A DNA stretch of 27,587 bases from CAYHZL01 sp964361075 (GTDB lineage Bacteria; Bacteroidota; Ignavibacteria; UBA10030; UBA8401). The position numbers and the translations under genes were made by a program. The notes under the pieces were generated by a model. That model ran no database searches, was not told where the DNA came from, and saw only the letters and a list, made by a program, of their open reading frames with translations. The DNA is taken from positions 1 through 27,587 of the forward strand of contig CAYHZL010000025.1 of the NCBI GenBank assembly GCA_964361075.1, in the 5' to 3' direction. Of this stretch, positions 15,161 to 23,500 are shown piece after piece; position 1 is the stretch's first letter; the number at the start of each line of letters is the position of its first letter.

Positions 15161-15415
15161 TTATGAGAGCAAATTTGTTTTAATTTCTTTCCATTCTTTC
15201 CAGCCGCTTGGTGATTTTAAAAATCTTTCTCTTTGTATAGCTTCTCTTCGACTTGGAAACATTTCTTGATACACAACTTTCCATGGTGCATCTGGTTTTG
15301 TTGAACGCGATAAACCTTTGTTATGTTGTAAAAGCCTTTTTTCAACATCAGCAGTTTGCCCGATATAGTACTTTTCATTTTTCAAACTTTTAAGAATATA
15401 AACAATAAAAGACAC
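15161..15415 (-). CDS. GIY-YIG nuclease family protein, copy B
   Basis: The protein is identical in sequence and GTG start to copy A at 14772-15026, with the same catalytic residues. Because it belongs to the second tandem unit, it ends 4 bp before the broken tRNA copy instead of an intact tRNA. Both copies keep open frames, which fits either very recent duplication or selection on both. On the minus strand the order is copy B, broken tRNA, copy A, intact tRNA. Confidence 0.88.
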   Translation of the reverse strand: MSFIVYILKSLKNEKYYIGQTADVEKRLLQHNKGLSRSTKPDAPWKVVYQEMFPSRREAIQRERFLKSPSGWKEWKEIKTNLLS

Positions 15416-15469
15416 AGTTTGTTATTTTAGAAAATGTGTAGTATGATAAGTAAAAGAACAGTATCTATA

Positions 15470-15545
15470 GACCCGCGCCCCTGCCACCCAAGTCCCGAAG
15501 GGATCCCTTTGGGAGTAGTGCGCTACCGGGCTGCGCTACGTTCCG
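15470..15545 (-). pseudogene. Second broken tRNA-Pro copy, palindrome inserted at the same site
   Basis: This is the equivalent of 15081-15156 one repeat unit (389 bp) further on, with the palindrome at 15493-15514. The D loop reads AGCCCGGTA instead of the AGCCAGGTA of the intact gene and the other copy, so this may be the ancestral form. The first 389-bp unit boundary lies within it. It lacks the T arm and acceptor 3' strand. Confidence 0.78.
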
Positions 15546-15647
15546 TTTCATTTGTTAAGTAAATTTACAAAATCCGTCTTCAATCTCAAAGAAATTTCTT
15601 TTTTGTATTTTTATCTTATATTGATGCGAGTCCTAAAAAGTAATCCC

Positions 15648-15767
15648 CCTAACCCCCTTTTCAAGGGGGAATAAAGAGCGTGAAAATTCCCCATTTTCAA
15701 GTGGGAATAAAGAACGTGGAAATTCCCTGACAAGGTCATCCCTTCGGGACTTGAAAAGGGGGTTAGG
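15648..15767. repeat. CCTAACCCCCTTTTCAAG inverted-repeat element with internal direct repeats
   Basis: CCTAACCCCCTTTTCAAG (15648-15665) and its exact reverse complement (15750-15767) are the ends. Between them a unit beginning TTTTCAAGKGGGAATAAAG occurs twice, at 15658 and 15694 (36-bp period), with changes such as AGAGCGTGAAAA versus AGAACGTGGAAA. Near 15736-15749 there is CATCCCTTCGGGAC, a half copy of the 22-bp palindrome. Similar Bacteroidota intergenic repeats of the form CCCCCTAACCCCC are common. The rest of 15546-15927 shows AT-rich sequence and no gene. Confidence 0.65.
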
Positions 15768-15774
15768 CTGTAAG

Positions 15775-15804
15775 TCCGCCGTCTTTTTGGCGGAGGGATT
15801 TTTT
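15775..15804 (+). terminator. Weak terminator-like hairpin
   Basis: TCCGCC (15775-15780) and GGCGGA (15789-15794) form a 6-bp stem, followed after GGGA by TTTTTT. No gene ends immediately upstream on this strand, so it may be a part of the repeat region and not a true terminator. Confidence 0.3.
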
Positions 15805-15927
15805 GAATCAAGAATTACACTGAGTAATTATCATTTATTTATTTTTTTCTTTGCGTTGAAAAAAATAAATTTTTCTATCAAGTTTCATGGAAACTTCCCG
15901 AACTTCCTCACTAAAAGGTAGAAGACT

Positions 15928-18330
15928 ATGTCAAAAAAAGTAAAAATTTTTTTCGGAATCTGCATCTCACTCGTCATTATTTCGCTCGTAGCGTTTTTTC
16001 TTCTGCGCTATTTGGTAACGAAATCATTTCCTACGGTTGAGGGGACTATTACTGTTGCAGGATTGGAAAAGCCGGTAAAAATTCTTCGCGACGAATTTGG
16101 TGTGCCTCACTTGTTTGCCGAAAATGAACACGATTTATTTTTTGCACAAGGATATGTTCATGCGCAAGATCGTTTGTGGCAAATGGATGTTGCTCGTCGT
16201 GCCGGAGAAGGTCGGCTTTCCGAAATCTTCGGCAGCGCAACATTGAAGTTCGATACAATGCTGCGGACAGTTGGTTTCAAAAAAATTGCCATGCAGTTGC
16301 AGCAGCAATTACATCCCGAATCGCAAAAAATAGTACAGGCGTACACCGATGGTGTGAATGCATTTATTAACACTCACGCCGGCAAATTTCCGATTGAATT
16401 TGATATGCTCAACTACACGCCGGAAGAATGGCAGCCATTTCATAGTTTGATGATTGCGCGATTGATGGCGTGGGAGTTGAATATTTCATGGCATGTGGAT
16501 TTAGTGCTGGGTGAATTGGTCCGAAAACTTGGCGAAGAAAAAGCAAAACAGGTTTTCCCGGCATATCCGGAAAACGCGCCGCTCATTATTCCGAAAGAAT
16601 TGCCGCCGGCAAATTTTTCTGCACTCATCGAAACAGAAAATAATTTCAAAGAATTTTTTGGAACGACCGGTACACATATCGGCAGTAACGCGTGGGCAAT
16701 TGCTCCGCAAAAATCGTTGAACGGAAAAGCGATGCTCGCCAACGATCCGCATCTCGGTTATTCCGTTCCGGCAAAATGGTACGAAGTTCATTTACATGGC
16801 GGACGCATGGATATTGCCGGTGTATCGCTTCCCGGAACGCCGCTCGTTGTCATCGGACATAACAAAAATATTGCATGGGGATTAACTAATGTTATGGCAG
16901 ATGATGCCGATTTTTATATTGAGAAGACCGATTCACTTCATCCAAACAATTACTTTATGAATGGCGAGTGGAAAGAAATGGAAACGCGAACCGATACAAT
17001 TTTTGTAAAAGATTCTGCGGAGGTGTTGCTGACGGTACGCACCACAAAACATGGACCGGTCATCAACGATGTTAATCCAACCGGAGAACTGACGGAACAA
17101 GCGCCGATTACAATGCGATGGACTGGATTTGAAATGAGTGATGAACTGTACGCGCTCTATCAAATTAATTCTGCAAACAATTGGCAAAGTTTTCTTGACG
17201 GCGTGAAAGAGTTTACTGTGCCGGGACAAAATTTTGTGTATGCGGACAACGAAGGAAACATCGGCTACCACGGTGGTGTGCGTTTGCCGAAACGCGATAA
17301 TCAAAATCCGACATTGCCTGTACCGGGCTGGACAGGAATGTATGAATGGAAAGGTTTCGTTCCGTTTGAACAATTGCCGTCGCTCTACAATCCTGCACAA
17401 GGATATATTGCCACCGCCAACAATAAAACAATCGCATCGTACCCGTTTCACATTTCAAATTTGTGGGAACCGCCATCGCGCATTCAACGAATGGAAGAAT
17501 TATTGAAGTCGCACGAAAAAATTTCTGTTGATGATTTCAAGCGAATGCAAATGGATGTGATGTCTCCGTTTGCAAAAGAACTCACGCCGTACATTCTTCA
17601 CGCGTACGATTCTGTAACGGTACGTGATGAGAATATTTCACGCGCGTTAAATTATTTTAGTAATTGGAATTTTAATTTTACAAAAAATGATATTCCGACG
17701 GCGCTGTTTCACGTCTTCTTTCAACATCTCATGCATACTATTTATGCAGATGAAATGGGTGAACAATTATTCGGACAATATATTTACTTGGCGAATATGC
17801 CGTACCGTGTAACGCTTGCTCTGCTCGCATCACCCAACGCGGAATGGTTTGATGATGTTACAACGCCGCAGCATGAAACGCGCGACGATATTATTCGAAA
17901 AAGCATGGATGAAACAATACACGAACTGCAGCAAAAGTTTGGCAGTGAAATGAAAGAATGGCGCTGGGGAAAATTGCACACGCTGACATTCAACCATGTA
18001 TTCGGTTCACGTAAACCGTTGGATGTTATTTTTAATATCGGTCCGTTCGAACTCGGCGGATCCGGCACCACGCTGAACAACGGCGAATATTCTTTTGTAA
18101 AACCATACACAGTTACACTTGGTCCTTCCACGCGGCAGATTGTTGATTTTGCCGACGTGCAGCATGCACTCTCTGTCATTCCGACTGGACAATCGGGGCA
18201 ACCGTTGCACGACCATTATTCAGATCAAACACAGCGCTGGCTGAACGGTGATTACCATACGTTGCCGATAGATGAAAGTGCAGTGAAAATAATTACGCGA
18301 CATACGCTCGAACTTATTCCACAACATTAA
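15928..18330 (+). CDS. Penicillin acylase family protein (Ntn hydrolase)
   Basis: The protein belongs to the S45 family of N-terminal-nucleophile hydrolases, which cleave amide bonds of penicillins, acyl-homoserine lactones or other acylated compounds. It is 800 residues. A single N-terminal hydrophobic helix (about 5-28, IFFGICISLVIISLVAFFLL) anchors or exports it. The alpha part shows PVKILRDEFGVPHLFAENEHD and YVHAQDRLWQMD. The autocatalytic site is GSNAW with nucleophile Ser253, followed by NDPHLGYSVPAKWYEVHL and GHNKNIAWGLTNVMADDADFY. The beta part ends with GGSGTTLNNGEYSF, GPSTRQIVDF and TGQSGQPLHDHYSDQ, as in complete members. The substrate cannot be told. AAAGGTAGAAG lies before the ATG. 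Pyruvate kinase follows after 12 bp. Confidence 0.92.
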   Translation: MSKKVKIFFGICISLVIISLVAFFLLRYLVTKSFPTVEGTITVAGLEKPVKILRDEFGVPHLFAENEHDLFFAQGYVHAQDRLWQMDVARRAGEGRLSEIFGSATLKFDTMLRTVGFKKIAMQLQQQLHPESQKIVQAYTDGVNAFINTHAGKFPIEFDMLNYTPEEWQPFHSLMIARLMAWELNISWHVDLVLGELVRKLGEEKAKQVFPAYPENAPLIIPKELPPANFSALIETENNFKEFFGTTGTHIGSNAWAIAPQKSLNGKAMLANDPHLGYSVPAKWYEVHLHGGRMDIAGVSLPGTPLVVIGHNKNIAWGLTNVMADDADFYIEKTDSLHPNNYFMNGEWKEMETRTDTIFVKDSAEVLLTVRTTKHGPVINDVNPTGELTEQAPITMRWTGFEMSDELYALYQINSANNWQSFLDGVKEFTVPGQNFVYADNEGNIGYHGGVRLPKRDNQNPTLPVPGWTGMYEWKGFVPFEQLPSLYNPAQGYIATANNKTIASYPFHISNLWEPPSRIQRMEELLKSHEKISVDDFKRMQMDVMSPFAKELTPYILHAYDSVTVRDENISRALNYFSNWNFNFTKNDIPTALFHVFFQHLMHTIYADEMGEQLFGQYIYLANMPYRVTLALLASPNAEWFDDVTTPQHETRDDIIRKSMDETIHELQQKFGSEMKEWRWGKLHTLTFNHVFGSRKPLDVIFNIGPFELGGSGTTLNNGEYSFVKPYTVTLGPSTRQIVDFADVQHALSVIPTGQSGQPLHDHYSDQTQRWLNGDYHTLPIDESAVKIITRHTLELIPQH

Positions 18331-18342
18331 GAGAGAAATACA

Positions 18343-19782
18343 ATGGCTCAGAAAAAAACATACGGAAGAACAAAAATTGTTTGCACAATGGGACCGGCAT
18401 CATCGTCTGTGGAGACATTGGAAAAAATGATTCTTGCAGGAATGGATGTTGCGCGATTAAATTTTTCACACGGCACACACGATGATCATTTAGAGATGAT
18501 GAGCAGAGTGCGCGAAGCAGCGCAACGCACCGGCGAACCGGTAGCTATTCTGCTCGATCTGCAAGGTCCAAAAATTCGTACAGGAAAACTTGTTGCGCCG
18601 ATTGAACTTTGTGTTGGCGACGAGTTGATCATCACCACACATGAAATGCTTGGCGTGAAAGGAAAAGTTTCGACAACGTATCAACACTTGCCGCTGGATG
18701 TAAAACCGGGCGATACCATTTTGATGGATGACGGCTTGTTACAATTTCGAGTGAAGCACGCAACCGAAACAGAAGTGTTTACCGAAGTAGTCTACGGCGG
18801 AATTTTGAAAGACAACAAAGGCATTAATCTTCCGGGTGTTGCTGTCAGCGCGCCATCGCTGACTGAGAAAGATAAAGATGATTTGCTTTTTGGTATCGCG
18901 CACGATATCGATTATGTTGCACTTTCTTTTGTACGAACGGCAGAAGATATTCGTCATCTTCGCGAAGTGATTATTGCCAACATCGATCAGAAAAAACGTT
19001 TGCCGATTATCGCGAAGATTGAAAAAGCTGAAGCGCTGGAAAACATCGACGAAATTATTTTCGAAGCAGATGGTTTAATGGTAGCGCGCGGCGATCTTGG
19101 TGTTGAATGTCCGATGGAAGAAGTTCCTCTTGCGCAAAAAATGATTTGCAAGAAGGCGAACGCATCCGGAAAGCCGGTGATTATCGCAACGCAGATGTTA
19201 GATTCGATGATCGAGAATCCGCGTCCGACGCGCGCAGAAGCAAGCGATGTTGCCAACGGTGTACTTGATGGCGCCGATGCCGTGATGTTAAGCGGAGAGA
19301 CATCAGTAGGAAAATATGTTGTGCAAACAGTGCAAGCGATGGAATCAATTATTCGTACTGTTGAAGATGAAGAACGCGAAGGATTTTATTCGGAAGGTCT
19401 TCATGGCGAAGAGCGTGAAGAAATTTTTAAGGCAGTAGGACGCTCGGCGTGCATTCTTGCAAAACAAATTCAAGCGACAGCAATTATTTGCTGGTCACAT
19501 TCCGGCGCATCGGTGCGTGCTATTGCACGGTACCGTCCGCACACAAAAATTATTGCGATTACCGATCGCGAGCGCATTCGCCGCAGACTGAATTTAGTTT
19601 GGGGAATTCGTTCAATCCTCATTCCCAAAATTGCCGATACCGATGAAACGTTTGCGCGTGCGAACGAAGAATTGAAACGATTAGGTTACGTACAAGAAGG
19701 TGACCTCATTGTAATTACGGCGGGAATGCCATTGCTGTCACGCGATTCAACAAACATGATGAAAGTAGAAAAAGTTGCGTAG
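18343..19782 (+). CDS. pyk: Pyruvate kinase
   Basis: Pyk makes pyruvate and ATP from phosphoenolpyruvate and ADP, the last step of glycolysis. The protein has 479 residues, normal for bacterial forms. Family blocks are TKIVCTMGPASSS, ARLNFSHGTHDDH, LDLQGPKIRTG, KDNKGINLPG, the active-site Lys in IIAKIEKAEALENIDEI, MVARGDLGVECP, TQMLDSMIENPRPTRAEASD and DGADAVMLSGETSVGKY. The C-terminal regulatory domain (ACILAKQIQATAIICWSHSGASVRAIARYRP) is complete. GAGAG lies eight bases before the ATG. The gene is linked to the penicillin acylase gene by a 12-bp gap, so the two are likely co-transcribed although no metabolic link is obvious. Codon use is like the neighbours. Confidence 0.97.
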   Translation: MAQKKTYGRTKIVCTMGPASSSVETLEKMILAGMDVARLNFSHGTHDDHLEMMSRVREAAQRTGEPVAILLDLQGPKIRTGKLVAPIELCVGDELIITTHEMLGVKGKVSTTYQHLPLDVKPGDTILMDDGLLQFRVKHATETEVFTEVVYGGILKDNKGINLPGVAVSAPSLTEKDKDDLLFGIAHDIDYVALSFVRTAEDIRHLREVIIANIDQKKRLPIIAKIEKAEALENIDEIIFEADGLMVARGDLGVECPMEEVPLAQKMICKKANASGKPVIIATQMLDSMIENPRPTRAEASDVANGVLDGADAVMLSGETSVGKYVVQTVQAMESIIRTVEDEEREGFYSEGLHGEEREEIFKAVGRSACILAKQIQATAIICWSHSGASVRAIARYRPHTKIIAITDRERIRRRLNLVWGIRSILIPKIADTDETFARANEELKRLGYVQEGDLIVITAGMPLLSRDSTNMMKVEKVA

Positions 19783-19808
19783 CGCATACCTGCACTGCTA
19801 CCACACAC

Positions 19809-19964
19809 TCACAATCCAGCTTCCGAAATATAGTCGTTAATGTCGTAACGAATATTGACAGATTTACCGTTCTCGGATTCGGAACGCTTCTTCAGTAAAT
19901 AGGGAATTGCAACAACCCCCGCGATGATTGCTGCCCACTTGATGATCTTTAACATATTTTTCAT
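19809..19964 (-). CDS. Small single-helix membrane protein, 51 residues
   Basis: The frame reads MKNMLKIIKWAAIIAGVVAI then PYLLKKRSESENGK, SVNIRYDINDYISEAGL and TGA. A single membrane helix (about 8-24) is flanked by lysines, with the charged C-terminal half likely cytoplasmic by the positive-inside rule. The protein-like composition, basic flank and acidic tail make it more convincing than a random ORF. No strong Shine-Dalgarno lies upstream (AGAAAC). It converges with pyk. The function is unknown. Confidence 0.6.
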   Translation of the reverse strand: MKNMLKIIKWAAIIAGVVAIPYLLKKRSESENGKSVNIRYDINDYISEAGL

Positions 19965-20099
19965 TTGTTTCTATAACACATTGGTGGTGAATGAAAGCGG
20001 CAAAGAGGATATTTCTTTTGCCATCGTTATTTGTACCAATATATAAAAAAATGGATTGAAATAAACGTGAGCTGAATCAATTTTGTATTTAAAGTTGAA

Positions 20100-20357
20100 G
20101 CAACTACTCAGTGTCTGCTGACTTAATAATAGAACACGGAAGACACAGATGAGACAGATGTACACAGATTGTATTTTCTTTTTATCATTCGTTGATAGTT
20201 TTTTTCGCACTGTGGCTTTTTGCAGAAATTTAAAAAGTAGTCCAAGTTCTTTTGCTGTTGTTTGAGATCATTGAACAACTGTATCAGTGTGTATCAGTTA
20301 CTTCCGTGTTTCGCCGCGGCGAATGTTCTATTTTTTTTCAAACTGGTGAGTAGTTAC
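20100..20357. mobile_element. MITE of the GTAACTACTCA family, second copy
   Basis: The termini are GCAACTACTCA (20100-20110) and TGAGTAGTTAC (20347-20357), the same 11-bp ends as the element at 9483-9894 with one mismatch. A further inverted pair lies inside: AATAGAACACGGAAG (20128-20142) and CTTCCGTGTT + CTATT (20301-20310 and 20328-20332), interrupted by a small palindrome. Internal sequence is rich in ACACAGAT motifs. It holds no ORF. The remaining 19965-20099 and 20358-20514 show no gene or clear feature beyond the ribosome site at 20506. Confidence 0.6.
20307..20327. repeat. 14-bp palindrome inserted in a MITE arm with TGTT repeated on both sides
   Basis: TTCGCCGCGGCGAA (20310-20323) is a perfect palindrome. 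It interrupts the right arm: the left arm predicts CTTCCGTGTTCTATT, and the actual sequence has 17 extra bases after CTTCCGTGTT. TGTT occurs at 20307-20310 and again at 20324-20327, consistent with a 4-bp target duplication around a 13-bp insertion. Confidence 0.7.
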
Positions 20358-20505
20358 GAAACACAAATTAATTACCGATAAATCGGATAAAAAAGTCGTC
20401 AATTCAAATTTAAAAAATTAATTTGTGATGTTGCACATTGATTAATAAAAAAATTAAAAGTACCATGTGCGTAGTTCACAGGTGTAAACTCTTATGCTAA
20501 TTGAT

Positions 20506-20510
20506 GGAGG
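20506..20510 (+). promoter_or_regulatory. Shine-Dalgarno that fixes the start of the T9SS protein
   Basis: GGAGG lies four bases before the ATG at 20515. The alternative upstream ATG at 20494 would read through this site and add MLIDGGC before the signal peptide. Confidence 0.8.
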
Positions 20511-20514
20511 TTGT

Positions 20515-23500
20515 ATGCACAACATATTTAAAAATTTATGTAAGCAAACACTTATCTTTGTCGTGGTTGTATTATTTGGACAATCGATTATTGCGCAAAC
20601 AATATCGGTTACTCAAAAGAAAGCGAATGAGGTTAAACATCCACAAGTAAGTGCTTCAACGATAGGTTTTGATGTAACGACACAGCGAGAGGTATCGACG
20701 GCTGTGGCGCCGCTATTAAATTTTAAAGGAATGTCAAAAGTTGTAACCGGAGGAAATATTCTATGGGACAAAACTCATGGTGTTTATTCCAGCTATGAAC
20801 CTTCAGGAGATTACTCCTCACTAAGCACTTTACTGAGTGGTTTGGGATTTACCATGACAACAACAACTGCCGGGGTTAATAATGTGAATCTGGCTTCGTA
20901 TAATGTTGTGGTTGTTTGTCTTGGCTCTAATTGGAATACCGTCTACACAACTGCTGAAATATCAGCACTCAATACATTTGTTCAGAATGGCGGAGGACTT
21001 TTAATTCTTGGTGATAACACTGGTTGTCCTAATGCAAACATCAATCCACTCGCTCAGCAGTTTGGTATAACATTAGGAGTATCAAATATCTCAGATTATT
21101 TAACTAATCTTCAGTCAGGTCATCCAGTATATTCCGGTGTGGACACGGTTTATATGTTAGCAGCTGGCGAACTGACGGTAACATCTTCTGCAACACTGAT
21201 AGCTCGCGATGTATCTGCTAAAGGAGCAATAGCTGTTGCGCAAGCAGGTTCAGGGAGAGTTCTCGCCGGCGGCGACATAAATCTCTGGACTAACGGATAT
21301 ATTACCAATGCAGACAATAAAATTTTTGCAGCAAACGTATTCAATTGGCTTAACACCGGAGGTACTTCAAGTACAGCACATATTACTGTTACACCAAGTT
21401 CGTTCGATGTTTCATTACTGCAAGGTGACAGTACAACGCGAACATTAACGATTGGAAATACAGGGACAAGTTCGCTTACCTGGAGTATTAATAATTTAAT
21501 TACTACTCCGATAGTGAGCGATCAATTGCAGTCATCACAAAGTTTTTCAAATATTAATTGGTCACAAAGTACAACGCTAGCTGCGGGCAGCCAGATTAGT
21601 CATCGTACTCAGATTGTTGACTTACCTTCTGAAATAACGAACTCGTCCTCTCTAAGCGGAGGTAAAATATTACTTTTAACAGGAAACGATTCAGGTAACT
21701 GGATACACTTTAAATCGGCATTGGTTTCTACCGGATTATTTTCTTACTCTGACTTCGACACACTTAATAATCCTTCAACATTGACGGCGGCAAATTTACA
21801 ACCCTATTCTGCCGTGATAGTTTGGACAAATGGAAATTTCTCAAATCCACAGATGGTTGGCGATACACTAAAAAAGTATGTTGATGGCGGTGGCGGAGTT
21901 ATTATTGCGACTTATGCTTTATCAACATCTTGGGCAATACAAGGCGGTATTCTTAATGCAAATTATTCACCGCTTTTACCAGCGTCAACTTTAACAACGT
22001 CTGGTGTTCTTGATTCAACCAGTATTACTCAAGTCGGTCATCCTATTTTTCAGGGTATCGTCAACGCACCACGATATTGGGTAAACAGCAGTTACTCCAA
22101 TCCTACTTTGAATACCGGTGGCAAGCTGTTAGCAAAGGATACACAAGGAAACAATCTTATCGCCGAGAATCCGAGCGGGAAGGTCGTTGCAATATCAATC
22201 TTTGCTGGTTATTTGGATCAAGCAAATATGGAAGCCCGTCGTCTCTTTGCGAATGCTATTCACTATGTTGGTGGCGGCGGCAGCGGTGGGAATTGGCTTA
22301 GTGTATCACCTACATTAGGAACGATTGGGGCAGGCTCTTCACAAAATGTAACTGTGAAGGTAAATGCAAAAAATTTGACAGCAGGAAATTATTTGCAAAC
22401 GATCATCATTACCAATAGCGATTCTGCAAATAATCCAAAAAATGTTCCTGTCAATCTCACTGTGTTGCCGGTAATACAATCGTCGTTGAATATGACGTAC
22501 AACCAAATCGATCCGATTGCATTTCCAACAATTCAATCGTACGTAACCGTGAATGATCAATACGGAAATCCGATTTCAGGGTTATCACCATTTAATTTTG
22601 AAGTAAAAGAAAATGGCGTAATGCAATCTCCAATTACCGTAGTGCCGGTTGATACTTCTTCATCACGCATCTCAACTGCATTAGTCATTGATCGAAGTGG
22701 AAGTATGAGTGGCCAACCGATTATTGATGCAAAGACAGCAGCGATTACATTTGTTCGCAAATTGCAAGGACAAGATCAAGCAGCGATCATTAGTTTTTCA
22801 ACTGATGTTATTGTGAATCAATCTTTTACTAAAGATACTGTTGCGCTTATCAATGCAATAAATGCTATTGTTGCAACCGGCAACACAGCAATATTTGATG
22901 CCGTGTATGAAGCGGTTACTCAAACATCGCAGCAGCTTGGTCGTAAGGCAATCATTTTAATGACAGACGGCGGAAATAATTCCGGTGTAAAAACTATTGA
23001 CTCGACAATCCGGTATGCGAATAACCACAATATTCCAGTGTATACAATTGGATTAAACATAGCTGTTGGCTCGACCGCAGAAACGGATATTAAGAGGATT
23101 GCACAACAAACAGGTGGTGAATACTTCCGGGCACCAACATCATCTGACCTGGCGCAAATTTATCAAAAGATTTCGACCAAAATTAAAAATCAATATATCG
23201 TTACCTATACCACAGGTAATGTTGCAAGAGATGGAAGTCTAAGAAATGTTGATATAAAAGTTATGTACAATGCGATGAGTGATATGAAAACAAAAATGTA
23301 CATCGCTCCATTAATAATGCTGCCGGTACCGCAAATTCTCTCTATTAAAGATGTACCAAACGATAATGGAAAATTTGTGTTTGTTACATGGAAAGTGAAT
23401 CGTCCGGCGGCATCGAGCGGAATTTCTTCATTTGGAATTTGGCGAAAAGATGCTGCGTGGTCCAATGTTGCAGAATCGAAAGTAACCAATGACACAGTAT

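Larger units (their letters stand above)
14737..15545. repeat. 389-bp tandem repeat: two full units and a partial third
   Basis: Units 14737-15125 and 15126-15514 appear identical by eye, and 15515-15545 repeats the first 31 bases with one change (CTACCTGG to CTACCGGG). Each unit holds the 5' half of a tRNA-Pro gene, a GIY-YIG gene, a diverged 3' tRNA piece and the 22-bp palindrome. The sequence identity points to recent duplication. Confidence 0.92.

Noticed and set aside
14737..15545. CRISPR-like array
   Set aside because: There are only two full units of 389 bp with coding sequence in each; there are no short direct repeats with unique spacers, and no cas gene.
15611..15811. 66-codon ORF on the minus strand
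   Set aside because: It is made entirely of the CCTAACCCCC repeat element and its internal direct repeats; the repeated amino acid pattern (LYSHLKMGNFHALYSPLKRG) is the translation of the repeat, not a protein.
14460..15927. Tyrosine-integrase attachment site for an integrative element at tRNA-Pro
   Set aside because: The tRNA fragments are tandem-repeat copies of the 5' half, while integrative elements usually duplicate the 3' end, and no integrase or cargo gene lies between them.
16933..17451. 172-codon ORF opposite the penicillin acylase gene
   Set aside because: The sense frame is a complete, conserved enzyme; the antisense frame is rich in Cys, Arg and His as is typical of a shadow.
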